A DNA stretch of 64,000 nucleotides from an alpha proteobacterium SCGC AAA536-K22 (GTDB taxonomy: Bacteria > Pseudomonadota > Alphaproteobacteria > Puniceispirillales > Marisalimonadaceae), in contig ATWQ01000008.1 of assembly GCA_000421325.1 (NCBI GenBank), forward strand, positions 1 through 64,000, in the 5' to 3' direction. A program made the position numbers and the translations under genes. Shown in pieces: positions 15,299 through 24,082 of the stretch (its first letter is position 1; each line of letters starts with the position of its first letter). Below the pieces are notes generated by a model that worked only from the letters and a program-made list of their open reading frames with translations, made no database searches and had not been told where the DNA came from.

Positions 15299-16243
15299 TC
15301 AAGATTTTGGATGAGCATATCTAAACAACTGACTTATGGTTCTATGACCACTTACAGCTGCTATTTCAGGTATGGTATTTCCCTTCTCAAATAATCTGCT
15401 AATGGCTTCGTGTCTTAAATCATGGAACCTTATTTTAAGAGATAATCTTTTACATAACCTTTGATACAACAATCTCAAACTGTTTGTAGTCAGTGGAAAA
15501 ACAAATTCATTTTTTACATTAAGAGTTTTTAAAATATTATATGATTTGTCTGTCATTGGTATTATACGTGGATGACCATTCTTTGTATTTTCAACTGTTA
15601 TTAATCGTCTTTTAAAATCAATATCAGCCCATTTTAAAGATAATATTTCACCTCGTCTCATAGCTGTTTCCAGAGCAAGAACAATAATAGGATGAAGATA
15701 AATGTTATTATGGTCTTTTGTGTATTGAAGAATTAATTCTAAATCTTTATCTTGTATTCTTCTTATAACCCGTTGATAAAGCTTGGGTATTTTAATGTGT
15801 CTAAATAGGTCTATTGGCACATCCCAACCCCATTCTACCTTAGCAATCTTTAAGGCATGTCTTAATATACCAAACTCTCTAGCAAAACTTGATGGCTTTA
15901 TATTAGCCAACCTTTCATCTCTGTAATTGGTAATATCAATGGGTTGTAATTTATCAAGTGGTATCAGCATCCATAGGTTACGTGCTAATGATTCAATAAT
16001 GATATTCTCATTATGGGATGATTTTTTAAGAGGTGTAACCTTCTGTTTATACTGAAGAATTATCTCTTTAAAATACTTGGGTCTATATAGTTCCCCAAGC
16101 TTTAACTTACTTTCCAACTCTAGTTCTTTCTGCCTTGCCCACCTCCTTGCATGGTCTAAAGAGATGAGAGTTGCACTGGTAGAAAGTCCTTTGATGCGAA
16201 TCTGAACCTGGTATTTATTATTGCGTTTTCTTATGGTAGCCAT
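15299..16243 (-). CDS. Tyrosine integrase of the tRNA-Val element
   Basis: Tyrosine recombinase, 314 residues from the ATG at 16243 (GAGG upstream; the track start is a GTG four codons earlier). N-terminal arm-binding region begins ATIRKRNNKYQVQIR, followed by a SAM-like core-binding domain. The catalytic set is complete: Arg in AMRRGE, HDLRH (His ~274, Arg ~277), SGHRT (His ~300), Tyr ~309 in FRYAHPKS near the C-terminus. It probably integrates and excises the element at the adjacent tRNA-Val. It looks intact. Shorter and simpler than conjugative-element integrases; phage/satellite-like. Confidence 0.92.
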   Translation of the reverse strand: MATIRKRNNKYQVQIRIKGLSTSATLISLDHARRWARQKELELESKLKLGELYRPKYFKEIILQYKQKVTPLKKSSHNENIIIESLARNLWMLIPLDKLQPIDITNYRDERLANIKPSSFAREFGILRHALKIAKVEWGWDVPIDLFRHIKIPKLYQRVIRRIQDKDLELILQYTKDHNNIYLHPIIVLALETAMRRGEILSLKWADIDFKRRLITVENTKNGHPRIIPMTDKSYNILKTLNVKNEFVFPLTTNSLRLLYQRLCKRLSLKIRFHDLRHEAISRLFEKGNTIPEIAAVSGHRTISQLFRYAHPKS

Positions 16244-16256
16244 ATATAACCTCACT

Positions 16257-16274
16257 GTGACACATGTGTGACAG
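16257..16274 (+). promoter_or_regulatory. Right arm-type integrase sites (GTGACA x2)
   Basis: GTGACA at 16257-16262 and 16268-16273, an 11-bp period identical to the left-end pair, with the full nine-base GTGTGACAG at 16266-16274. Placed between the integrase start and the tRNA, they may also let integrase repress its own promoter. Confidence 0.55.
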
Positions 16275-16321
16275 TCATTAAGTATATATATGATGAATTA
16301 CTGCTAAGTCCTTGAAATTTA

Positions 16322-16396
16322 TGGTGGGACTAACTGGGATTGAACCAGTGACCCCTTCGATGTCAACGAAGTGCTCTCCCGCTGAGCTATAGTCCC
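16322..16396 (-). tRNA. tRNA-Val (GAC), integration site
   Basis: A complete 75-nt cloverleaf: acceptor GGGACTA/TAGTCCC, D-stem GCTC/GAGC, anticodon stem CTTCG/CGAAG with loop TTGACAT (anticodon GAC), T-arm ACTGG-TTCAATC-CCAGT, discriminator A and encoded CCA. Its 3' 67 bases are the right att repeat of the element, which preserves tRNA function after insertion. Confidence 0.95.
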
Positions 16397-16487
16397 ATTA
16401 TCAAAATTTTAAATTTGTGATATTGTTATAAATAATATTAAAAAAGAAAATGTAAAGTTAAATAATTATGAGAAAATAGTTTTTAAT

Positions 16488-16839
16488 ATGTGAAAAAGCA
16501 GAATTAATTTTAGATTGAAGACAAGCTATGACTGATGAAATAATTTATAACTTATTACCACTAAAATAAAAAATTCAAAAATGGGAAGAAGAAATATTTT
16601 TTGAAACTGGATTAAACGTTGAATTAGAAAATAATACTAAATCAGTTGTAAATATTGGTGAAATTTCTTTTTGGAATGATGGATCAGCTGTAGCCATAGG
16701 ATATGGTAAAACTCCAATTTCTAAAGGTAATGAAATAAGACTTATCTCACCTTGCAATATATGGGCAGACTGCAAGTTTGACAAAAGTTACATTGAAAAT
16801 AAAAAAGAAAATGAAACTATAATCATAGAAAGAATATGA
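16488..16839 (+). pseudogene. Broken cyclophilin-like (DUF3830/TM1367-type) gene
   Basis: Conceptual translation to the stop at 16839 gives WEEEIFFETGLNVELE...GEISFWNDGSAVAIGYGKTPISKGNEI, the clear pattern of the small cyclophilin-like family (GDIAYWPPGNAL..FFGPTPIS-GDE). The frame is interrupted by TAA after LLPLK (16567-16569). An earlier piece, RINFRLKTSY, lies in another frame, and the first ATG is followed by TGA, so there are at least three lesions. The minus-strand ORF in the track (16575-16784) is its shadow. Lies against the tRNA-Val/integrase end. Confidence 0.7.
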
Positions 16840-16841
16840 AT

Positions 16842-17279
16842 TTATAGATCTACAAATATAGTGTCTAATGTTTTTTTAAAATCGTAATTTAAAGCTATTG
16901 GAGTATTTGTCTCTCTATCTACATAAACATGTATGAAAAAGCCATCCGCAGACGAAATTTCATCTTTTTCATGAAATAAACCTACTTCATACCTCACCGA
17001 ACTAGTACCAATTTTAGTTACTCTTATTCCAGCATCGATTTCTTCTGGATATTGAAATGAAGAAAAATAATTACAACCCGATTGAACAATTAATCCAATA
17101 TTTTTACCAAGTTTAATGTCGATAAGATCATTTTGGATTAGCCATTTATTTACTGCAGTATCAAATAATGCGTAATAAACGATATTATTCATATGGCCGT
17201 AAATATCATTATCATTCCACCTTGTACTTATTTTTGAAAAAAAATTATATTCACTTCTATTTGAAGGTTTTTTTTTCAA
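16842..17279 (-). CDS. 4HBT-family acyl-CoA thioesterase
   Basis: Hotdog-fold thioesterase of the 4-hydroxybenzoyl-CoA thioesterase type, 145 residues. The active-site region is STRWNDNDIYGHMNNIVYYALFD, with Asp in the D-x-x-G-H-x-N motif. It hydrolyses acyl-CoA thioesters; chain preference unknown. The track ORF starts at 17363, inside the upstream aminotransferase gene. The TTG at 17279 has AGGGAAAGGGAAG just before it and begins where the family begins, so I take it. That places the start two bases after the aminotransferase stop, suggesting translational coupling. Confidence 0.8.
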   Translation of the reverse strand: MKKKPSNRSEYNFFSKISTRWNDNDIYGHMNNIVYYALFDTAVNKWLIQNDLIDIKLGKNIGLIVQSGCNYFSSFQYPEEIDAGIRVTKIGTSSVRYEVGLFHEKDEISSADGFFIHVYVDRETNTPIALNYDFKKTLDTIFVDL

Positions 17280-17280
17280 T

Positions 17281-18498
17281 TTAGCTTCCCTTTCCCTTAA
17301 ATTCGGGTAGAGAACATACTTTAGATGAAATAAAATCAATTTTATTTTCCGGTAAAGAGGCAATGTTCACTCGCCCATCAGGCATTAGATATATCCCATT
17401 TTCTTTTCTCAATGTCATAATACCTTCTTGGGAAATAGGCAAAAGAGAAAACATACCATTTTGTACCTTTAAAAAACTAAAAAAATCAGTTTGTTGTTTT
17501 TCTTGTAAAGAATTTGCAAGCCTGTTTCTAAGAGAAACAATTCTATCTTGCATTGTTTCAATTTCTAAAAGCCATTCTTTTTTTAACACTTCATCTTTTA
17601 GTAAAGTATTAATTATTTCTGCTGCATGATCAGGTGGATGGAAATAAAGTTCACGTGCTATTTCGCTTAACATCGTTTCTAGAGATTTACTTTTAGCTTT
17701 ATCTACATCAGTTATAACTGCAATCATTCCACAACGATCTCTGTATACACCGAATGTTTTACTTGATGAAACTGTAATTACTATTTCTGGTACTATTTGA
17801 ACTAATTTTCTAATTCCAAGAACATCGTCAATTATACCCTTTCCTAGTCCCTGATAAACTAAATCAATAAATGGTAATATTCCTTTTTTAAGACATATTT
17901 TTGCAACCTGTTCCCATTGGTCTAATGATAAATCAGCACCAGTTGGGTTATGACAACATCCATGTAACAATAATGAGTCGCCTGAATTAAGTTTATTCAA
18001 GTCATCAATCATATGATTGAAATCTAAAAAATTATTTTGTTGATTATAGTAAGAATATTTAGAAATTTTTAATCCTGCTTTTTCAAACATAAATGGCTGT
18101 TGACCCCAGGTAGGGTTAGGAATAGATATTAACTTATTTTGTAAGTTATTTTTTATTAGCTCACCGGCAATGCGCAACCCTGAGCCAGCACCTGGAATTT
18201 GAATAGCCCCAACTTTTTCTTTACGCTCATTAAGGATGGTTTTACCAAGAACTAAATCTAAAATATTTTTACAATATTCACTGTTTCCCGCAGGAGTTTT
18301 ATATGATTTTGATTTTTCATTTTGATACAAAATATTTTCAGCTTTTTTTACTGCTTTAAAAACTGGAGCTTCACCTTTTTCATTTCTATAAATTCCAATT
18401 CCTAAATCAATTTTTGTGTCTCTTTTGTCGTTTTCTAAATCTCTAAACATTTGTCTAGTTGAATCAAGTAAAGGATCTGGAATATTAAAATATCTCAT
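17281..18498 (-). CDS. Aspartate/aromatic aminotransferase, class I
   Basis: Fold-type I PLP aminotransferase of the aspC/tyrB group, 405 residues. Signatures: GIGIYRNEKGEAPVFKAVKKAE near the N-terminus, PNPTWGQQPFMFEKAG, HGCCHNPTGADLS, and the PLP lysine in VSSSKTFGVYRDRCG. It transfers amino groups from aspartate or aromatic amino acids to 2-oxoglutarate. Coupled to the downstream thioesterase gene. Divergent from the amidohydrolase gene across a ~105-bp AT-rich promoter gap. Confidence 0.9.
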   Translation of the reverse strand: MRYFNIPDPLLDSTRQMFRDLENDKRDTKIDLGIGIYRNEKGEAPVFKAVKKAENILYQNEKSKSYKTPAGNSEYCKNILDLVLGKTILNERKEKVGAIQIPGAGSGLRIAGELIKNNLQNKLISIPNPTWGQQPFMFEKAGLKISKYSYYNQQNNFLDFNHMIDDLNKLNSGDSLLLHGCCHNPTGADLSLDQWEQVAKICLKKGILPFIDLVYQGLGKGIIDDVLGIRKLVQIVPEIVITVSSSKTFGVYRDRCGMIAVITDVDKAKSKSLETMLSEIARELYFHPPDHAAEIINTLLKDEVLKKEWLLEIETMQDRIVSLRNRLANSLQEKQQTDFFSFLKVQNGMFSLLPISQEGIMTLRKENGIYLMPDGRVNIASLPENKIDFISSKVCSLPEFKGKGS

Positions 18499-18604
18499 AT
18501 AAAAACTTTCAAAAATTATTAATTAGTTTTTAAAATAAATTCATATAAAGTAAACATATTAAATGAATATAAAATGACAAATCATATTAATTTAGAAATT
18601 TACC

Positions 18605-19432
18605 ATGCTTTCAAAGTTTATTAGGAGCAATCCCAAAAATCCAGTATTATTAACTGTACCTCATTCTGGTGATTATTATCCTGACATTTTTATTAAAAAC
18701 TTAAAGTTAAATTTAAATAAAGTTAGAAAAATTGAAGATTTTCACTCTGACAAAATTTTAAATTTTATGAATTTAAATAATGCAGATATTATAATAGCTA
18801 AATGCTCTAGGGTAGTTGTAGATTTAAATAGATCCAGAAACGCCATAGATGAGGATATGTTTATTGACAAAGTGAGTAATTGCCAAATAGATGAAAAAAA
18901 AATGATCTCATTTGGCCTAGGTGTTTTCCCAAAAATTATTTTCAGTGAAAATATATTTAATAATAAATTACCGGCTTCATATGCCCAGTCAATTTTAGAG
19001 AGTTATTATGACCCTTTTCATAAAGCTTTATTAAATCAAATAGATGATTTATTAAATAGATTTGGAATTTGCTATCATTTTGATTTACATACCATGCCAT
19101 CCAATGCACTTAGAAGTTTTAAAAAAAAACCAGATATTGTTTTAGGGAATAATTATGGAAAAAGCTCTTCTGGTGAACTAATAAATTATATGCGAAAAAA
19201 TTTTGAAAATCATGGTCTAATTGTTGAATTAAACAATCCTTATGCTGGTGGGTTTATCACACGAAACTATGGAAACCCATCTAAGGGAACAGAAACAATT
19301 CAAATAGAAATTAATAGATCGTTATATATGAATGAAGAAAAACTTTTTATTAATGATCTCAAGCCACTTCAAGAAATCTTTAAAAAAACTTTTGAAAATT
19401 TTAATTTTTGTAAAAAATTAGCAGCTGAATAA
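18605..19432 (+). CDS. N-formylglutamate amidohydrolase family protein
   Basis: A 275-residue N-formylglutamate amidohydrolase (HutG/FGase-like, zinc peptidase fold). Visible motifs are VLLTVPHSGDYYP, where the histidine is metal-binding, VVVDLNRSRNAIDEDMF, CYHFDLHTMPS, and a C-terminal TETIQIEINRSLYMNE. Elsewhere it acts in histidine degradation, releasing formate and glutamate; no hut genes are present here, so a more general N-acyl amino-acid hydrolase role is equally possible. Stop codon directly abuts the convergent mnmC gene. Confidence 0.85.
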   Translation: MLSKFIRSNPKNPVLLTVPHSGDYYPDIFIKNLKLNLNKVRKIEDFHSDKILNFMNLNNADIIIAKCSRVVVDLNRSRNAIDEDMFIDKVSNCQIDEKKMISFGLGVFPKIIFSENIFNNKLPASYAQSILESYYDPFHKALLNQIDDLLNRFGICYHFDLHTMPSNALRSFKKKPDIVLGNNYGKSSSGELINYMRKNFENHGLIVELNNPYAGGFITRNYGNPSKGTETIQIEINRSLYMNEEKLFINDLKPLQEIFKKTFENFNFCKKLAAE

Positions 19433-21241
19433 TTATAAAAGCCTATCAATCATTAAAAGTTTCTCAAGTTTTTTGTTAATCACTAACGGCTCATTAAGGA
19501 TTTTTTTTACTAAAAGTTCAGCATACAAAGGTGCATAAACAAATCCCCAAGCACCCATACCACCTAAAACATATATATTATCTGACTTTTTATCTGTGAA
19601 AGAGTTTAAACTTGCAAAAAATGGCATTCTGTCTTTAGTACTCGCTCTTACACTTACTCTATATTTATTTTCATTAAAATTGTAAAAAATATTTTTTCTT
19701 AAAAAATCTGGTATTGAGTTTATATTAATATTCTGATCAATTTCTTTATAACTTGTATTGGCACTTCTATTAAATGAGGCCCCTATTTGATGGTATCCTC
19801 CAAAAGCTTGAGAAAAATGATGACCATAACTAAAATTCATTTTTAAATCTGAACTTAACTTATTTGCTTTTAAATAAGTTACTTGGCCTGAAATAGGTTT
19901 TATTGGTACATTTTGACTAAGATTCATCATCTCAAAACCATTAGCCCAAATCACTGTTTTAGCTTTCAATCTGTTACCGTAATTATCAATAATATTTTTA
20001 AAGCCATCATTTAAAGTTTTTATCTTTTCAACGTTAAATTTTGGGATAAATTTAACATCTTTAATAAGATTGTTTATGAATTTCGTATTATTAACAATTC
20101 CACTAGATCTCATGTAGATATAGTTTAAATGTTTTAAAAAATTAAGTTTTTCAAAATTATTATTAATTAACTCTAATGGCCAATTATTTTCTAATAGTTT
20201 TTTATATTTTATAATATCTCTATCTCTAGACGGAATAAGAACAAGACCATTTGAACTTGGTATAGCATTTAAGTCTTTTGCAATTTTTCTTGAAAATAAA
20301 AAAGCTTCAAGTGATAACAAACCATAAGGAGAACTATCCAAAGTTAATTTGGGCATTTGAATGGCTAATTTATTTCCACTTGCACCAGTGCCAAGTTTGT
20401 AAGATTTATCAATTATAAAACACTCTATATTTCTTTTCCTCAAAGCATAAGCTAGAGAGGCACCAGAAATTCCTGAGCCAATTATTGCAACTGGGCCTAT
20501 TTTGTTATTATAATTAAATCCAGATTTTCTACTAATAATTGAATCTTTTTTTATAGCATAAGTAATTTCTTTTTTATTACCGTATCCATTTACTTTTGAA
20601 ACTTTGAAACCTGCTTTTAACAATCCTCTTCTGACATGTCCTGCAACAGAAAATGTACTTAAAGATCCATCTAAATTTGTAAAATTATAGAGTTGTTTAA
20701 AGAGTTTATCAGTCCATGCAAATGGATTTTTTTTTGGTGAAAAAGCATCTAAAAACCAAGTATCTACAATTAAATTAAAATTAATTAAAGAATTAATATC
20801 ATCATAAATCAAAATTAAATTTACATTATCTCCTTTTATATAAATTCTATGAGTTGATTGATATATTTCTGGTATTTTTTTTAAAATTAAGTTTGAGTAT
20901 TTGTCTAATTCTTTAATTTTTTTGTGTACTCTTGATATTTCTTTTCTAGATAAAGGAGCATTTTCAAAACTTATGTAAGTTAACGATGAATTAGATTTTC
21001 TATTTTCTTTCCACAACTTCCAAGTTAAAAGAAAATTTAAACCAGTCCCAAAACCTAACTCAGCAATTACAAAGTTTGCTTTTTTTTTAAATTTCGTAGT
21101 TAAACTATTTGTTTTAAGATAAACATGTTCACTCTCTTGTAATCCACTCAATTTATCAAAATAGATATCGTTATATAATTTTGAATAAACGCCCAATTTT
21201 GATGAAATTGAAAATCCAGGATTTATTAAGTTATTTTGCAT
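19433..21241 (-). CDS. mnmC: Bifunctional tRNA mnm5s2U methyltransferase/oxidase MnmC
   Basis: 602 residues. The N-terminal ~235 form the SAM methyltransferase (FVIAELGFGTGLNFLLTWKLW; WFLDAFSPKKNPFAW), and the rest a FAD-dependent oxidoreductase starting at GPVAIIGSGISGASLAYAL with GMGAWGFVYAPLYAE near the end. Together they turn cmnm5(s2)U34 of tRNAs into mnm5(s2)U, the last steps of wobble-uridine modification. Domain order and length match bacterial MnmC, slightly short. Monocistronic on its strand here. Confidence 0.93.
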   Translation of the reverse strand: MQNNLINPGFSISSKLGVYSKLYNDIYFDKLSGLQESEHVYLKTNSLTTKFKKKANFVIAELGFGTGLNFLLTWKLWKENRKSNSSLTYISFENAPLSRKEISRVHKKIKELDKYSNLILKKIPEIYQSTHRIYIKGDNVNLILIYDDINSLINFNLIVDTWFLDAFSPKKNPFAWTDKLFKQLYNFTNLDGSLSTFSVAGHVRRGLLKAGFKVSKVNGYGNKKEITYAIKKDSIISRKSGFNYNNKIGPVAIIGSGISGASLAYALRKRNIECFIIDKSYKLGTGASGNKLAIQMPKLTLDSSPYGLLSLEAFLFSRKIAKDLNAIPSSNGLVLIPSRDRDIIKYKKLLENNWPLELINNNFEKLNFLKHLNYIYMRSSGIVNNTKFINNLIKDVKFIPKFNVEKIKTLNDGFKNIIDNYGNRLKAKTVIWANGFEMMNLSQNVPIKPISGQVTYLKANKLSSDLKMNFSYGHHFSQAFGGYHQIGASFNRSANTSYKEIDQNININSIPDFLRKNIFYNFNENKYRVSVRASTKDRMPFFASLNSFTDKKSDNIYVLGGMGAWGFVYAPLYAELLVKKILNEPLVINKKLEKLLMIDRLL

Positions 21242-21319
21242 TTTAAATCTTTATAAATTAATAAAAGTTATTTAAAACAATCTTATACATTATTCAAACA
21301 TAACAGAATTTAATTAAAA

Positions 21320-21745
21320 ATGTTTTGGGAAAATAAAAAATTAAAAGAAATGACATCAAGTGAATGGGAATCGTTATGTGATAAGTGTGGCAAATGTTGC
21401 GTTATCAAACTAGAAGATTTTGATACTCAAGATATTTATTACACAAATGTGTCATGTAAATTACTTTGTGAAAAAACTGCCTTATGTAAAGACTATACAA
21501 ACAGAAAAACAATTGTTCCTGATTGTACAATTTTGTCTTCTGATAACTTAAAAAACCTAAAATGGATGCCAAAAACATGCGCATACAAACTTATTGATGA
21601 AGGGAAAAAATTACCTAAATGGCACCCTCTTATATCTGGAAATGGAGAAGAAATCGTAAAAAGTGGAAATAGTGTTAAAAATAGGGTAACTAATGAAAAA
21701 AATGTTAAAGTTAAAAACCTACCTGATTATATTTATGATTGGTAA
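21320..21745 (+). CDS. UPF0260 (YcgN-like) cysteine-cluster protein
   Basis: A 141-residue member of UPF0260 / the YkgJ-type CxxCxxCC group: CDKCGKCC near residue 19, further Cys in SCKLLC and ALCKDY, then WMPKTCAYKL and LPKWHPLISG, all diagnostic. The cysteines probably bind a metal or Fe-S cluster; physiological role is unknown. Full length. A small membrane-protein gene follows 17 bp after its stop. Confidence 0.88.
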   Translation: MFWENKKLKEMTSSEWESLCDKCGKCCVIKLEDFDTQDIYYTNVSCKLLCEKTALCKDYTNRKTIVPDCTILSSDNLKNLKWMPKTCAYKLIDEGKKLPKWHPLISGNGEEIVKSGNSVKNRVTNEKNVKVKNLPDYIYDW

Positions 21746-21762
21746 TAATTATAGGAATGACA

Positions 21763-21939
21763 ATGTCAAAAAATATGTGGATTTTAGCAGCACTAATTTC
21801 TGTTTTAGTTATCGCTTCAATTTATCGTGAACAATCAGGCATGAAAATGCCTGATCATTTAAATTGTAAAGAATCAATGTTACAACAAATGTTTTCAGAT
21901 CAATGTACACCAAGGTCAGGATTAAAGAAAACACAATAA
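21763..21939 (+). CDS. 58-residue single-pass membrane protein
   Basis: Small protein with one N-terminal helix (MWILAALISVLVIASIY) and a polar tail with two cysteines (LNCKESM, DQCTPRS), probably exposed to the periplasm. No family recognised. The ATG at 21763 is preferred over the longer TTG start because AGGA lies eight bases before it. Sits between UPF0260 and the fatty-acid modification cluster and may share the transcript. Confidence 0.6.
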   Translation: MSKNMWILAALISVLVIASIYREQSGMKMPDHLNCKESMLQQMFSDQCTPRSGLKKTQ

Positions 21940-21965
21940 ACAATCGAATATAGAGTTCCTAATAA

Positions 21966-23225
21966 ATGAAAATTGCAATAATTGGTTCAGGCATATCTGG
22001 ACTTTCTTCAGCTTTACTTTTGTCTCAAAAACACAATATTACGTTATTTGAATCTAACAATAGGTTTGGAGGACATGCAAACACTGTCGAAATAATGCAT
22101 AAACAGAACGTGATCCCCGTTGACACAGGCTTTATTGTTTACAACAAGTTAAATTATCCAAATTTAGTCTCTTTTTTTGATTTTTTAAAAGTTGAGACAA
22201 TTGACTCAGATATGTCCTTTGCTGTTTCAGCAAGAGATGGACAATTAGAATATTCTGGATCTATGAAAGGAATATTTGCCCAAAAAAAGAATTTTTTTAA
22301 TCTTAAATTTTATAGAATGCTTAAAGATATTATTATTTTTTTTATCTTCGGTTACAATTATGCTTTTCAATTTAAGGAAAGTGAAAGTTTAGGTGAATAC
22401 GTAAAAAGATGTAATTTTAGCAAAGAATTTATAAATGATCATCTTATTCCAATGTCTTCTGCTATATGGTCTTGTCCTGAAAAAGAAATATTAAATTTTC
22501 CTGCTAAAACTCTACTTACTTTTTTTAAAAATCATCAGTTAATTAATTTTATTTTTAGACCTAAATGGAGGACTGTTAAGGGCGGCTCAAAACAATATGT
22601 TAACAAAGTTATAGAAAAACTTTCATCCGATGCAAAAAATAGGCTTATATTAAATTCAAAAATTAAGTCTGTTTATTGTAAAAATAATAAAATTGAAATC
22701 AACTTTGAAGAATCTACTGAAATATTTGATAAGGTTATTATGGCAACACATCCAGATCAAACAATAAAATTGATTAAAAATTTAGATGAACAATCAACAG
22801 ATATTTTAAGAAAATTTAAATATCAAAAAAATATAGTCTATTTACATTCTGATAGTAGTTTAATGCCTAAAAATAAAAAAACATGGTCTAGTTGGAATTA
22901 TATATCAAGTAAAAGTGAAGAAAAATCATCACTGACTTATTGGATGAATTTACTACAAAAAATTAATAATTCACTTAATGTATTTGTTAGTTTAAATCCC
23001 CATATAACACCAATTAAATCTTTAACTTACAAAAAAATTATTTATGAACACCCCATTTTTAACAACCAAACTAATGAAGCCCAAAAAAAAATGACTGAAA
23101 TACAAGGAAAAAATAATATTTTTTATGCTGGAGCTTGGTTAAGATATGGCTTTCATGAAGATGGAATTATGTCTGCTGTAAATATAAGTTCTTTATTGAA
23201 TATTAAAATTCCCTGGAAAAAATGA
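21966..23225 (+). CDS. FAD-dependent amine-oxidase-like protein of the cfa cluster
   Basis: 419 residues, NAD(P)/FAD-binding protein beginning with the Rossmann motif IAIIGSGISGLSSALLLS, then ESNNRFGGHANTVEI. The end, FYAGAWLRYGFHEDG, is characteristic of the oxidoreductase that accompanies cyclopropane synthase and DUF1365. In Rhodobacter this trio belongs to the singlet-oxygen-induced regulon, and relatives take part in furan fatty-acid formation; the exact step for this protein is inferred. First gene of a three-gene plus-strand run with gaps of 10 and 37 bp. Confidence 0.85.
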   Translation: MKIAIIGSGISGLSSALLLSQKHNITLFESNNRFGGHANTVEIMHKQNVIPVDTGFIVYNKLNYPNLVSFFDFLKVETIDSDMSFAVSARDGQLEYSGSMKGIFAQKKNFFNLKFYRMLKDIIIFFIFGYNYAFQFKESESLGEYVKRCNFSKEFINDHLIPMSSAIWSCPEKEILNFPAKTLLTFFKNHQLINFIFRPKWRTVKGGSKQYVNKVIEKLSSDAKNRLILNSKIKSVYCKNNKIEINFEESTEIFDKVIMATHPDQTIKLIKNLDEQSTDILRKFKYQKNIVYLHSDSSLMPKNKKTWSSWNYISSKSEEKSSLTYWMNLLQKINNSLNVFVSLNPHITPIKSLTYKKIIYEHPIFNNQTNEAQKKMTEIQGKNNIFYAGAWLRYGFHEDGIMSAVNISSLLNIKIPWKK

Positions 23226-23235
23226 GCCTTTTTGA

Positions 23236-24045
23236 ATGATATTAAATACAGGTAGCATTAAATTTTACGATGGATTCGTTTATCATAAAAGAAATGGTGC
23301 TAAAGAGCATTTTTTTAAAAACAATATAAACGCAATCTTTATTGAATTAATAAATAATAAATATAGAGAAAAATACAAATATCCTGCTTTATTTTCTATT
23401 GATAAATTTAATTTATTAGCTTGGCACCCCTCATATCATGGAGCACAATTAGAAAAAACCGACAATCAAAATTTGTATAAATTTGTATTAAATTTAATAG
23501 ACAAATCTGATAGTAAAAAACATATGATTGATAATATAAAGTTATTAACATTTCCAAAAGTGTTTGGATTAGGATTCAATCCTTTATCTGTATATTTTTG
23601 TTATGATATTAAAGGATCATTGTTACATACAGTTTTTGAAGTTAGAAATACATTTGGAGACATACATCATTACATATTACAAAATACAAAAAAAAATAAT
23701 AAGACTCAGAAAACAATAAAAAAACTTTTTGTTTCACCTTTTTATCCTCAAAAAGGATATTATCATTTATATGCAAATCAATTAAATGACAAAATTTTAA
23801 CATCTGTAGATTACATAATTAATGACAATAAAGTATTTTCTGCGTCAATGAACTTAAAAGAAATTAAGTTTAACAACTTTAATATTTTAAAGGCTTTATT
23901 AAAATTTTCTTTGTTCCCTGGTAAAGTTTGGATAAATATTCATTTACAAGCCTTTTTTCTATGGTTAAAAAAAATCAGAATATACAAAATTCCCATAAGT
24001 CAAAAAATTAAACATTCTTTTGGAATGAAAATATCAAGAGATTAA
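23236..24045 (+). CDS. DUF1365 protein
   Basis: A 269-residue DUF1365 member. Typical segments: VYHKRNGAKEHFF, the central LLTFPKVFGLGFNPLSVYFCYD, VRNTFGDIHHY and FVSPFYPQKGYYHL, and the helix-rich C-terminus. No biochemical activity is established; it nearly always sits between the FAD oxidoreductase and cyclopropane synthase, as here, so a role in modifying unsaturated membrane acyl chains is inferred. Confidence 0.87.
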   Translation: MILNTGSIKFYDGFVYHKRNGAKEHFFKNNINAIFIELINNKYREKYKYPALFSIDKFNLLAWHPSYHGAQLEKTDNQNLYKFVLNLIDKSDSKKHMIDNIKLLTFPKVFGLGFNPLSVYFCYDIKGSLLHTVFEVRNTFGDIHHYILQNTKKNNKTQKTIKKLFVSPFYPQKGYYHLYANQLNDKILTSVDYIINDNKVFSASMNLKEIKFNNFNILKALLKFSLFPGKVWINIHLQAFFLWLKKIRIYKIPISQKIKHSFGMKISRD

Positions 24046-24082
24046 CAAATTATTTTTATAAATATTAGGAAATTAAAATTAA

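Larger units (their letters stand above)
9909..16388. mobile_element. Integrative element in tRNA-Val(GAC)
   Basis: Bounded by a 68-bp perfect direct repeat (9909-9976 and 16321-16388) that is most of tRNA-Val. Only the right copy is a complete tRNA; the left copy lacks a pairing 5' acceptor strand. The tyrosine integrase is the gene nearest the intact tRNA, the standard layout for tRNA-targeting elements. Pairs of GTGACA sites lie inside both ends. Unit length is 6412 bp, with no replication, conjugation or phage structural genes, so it is a satellite-like element or a remnant needing help to move. Cargo: cupin, several small proteins, a 2OG oxygenase and an HTH/membrane protein, separated by a repeated palindrome. 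Confidence 0.85.
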
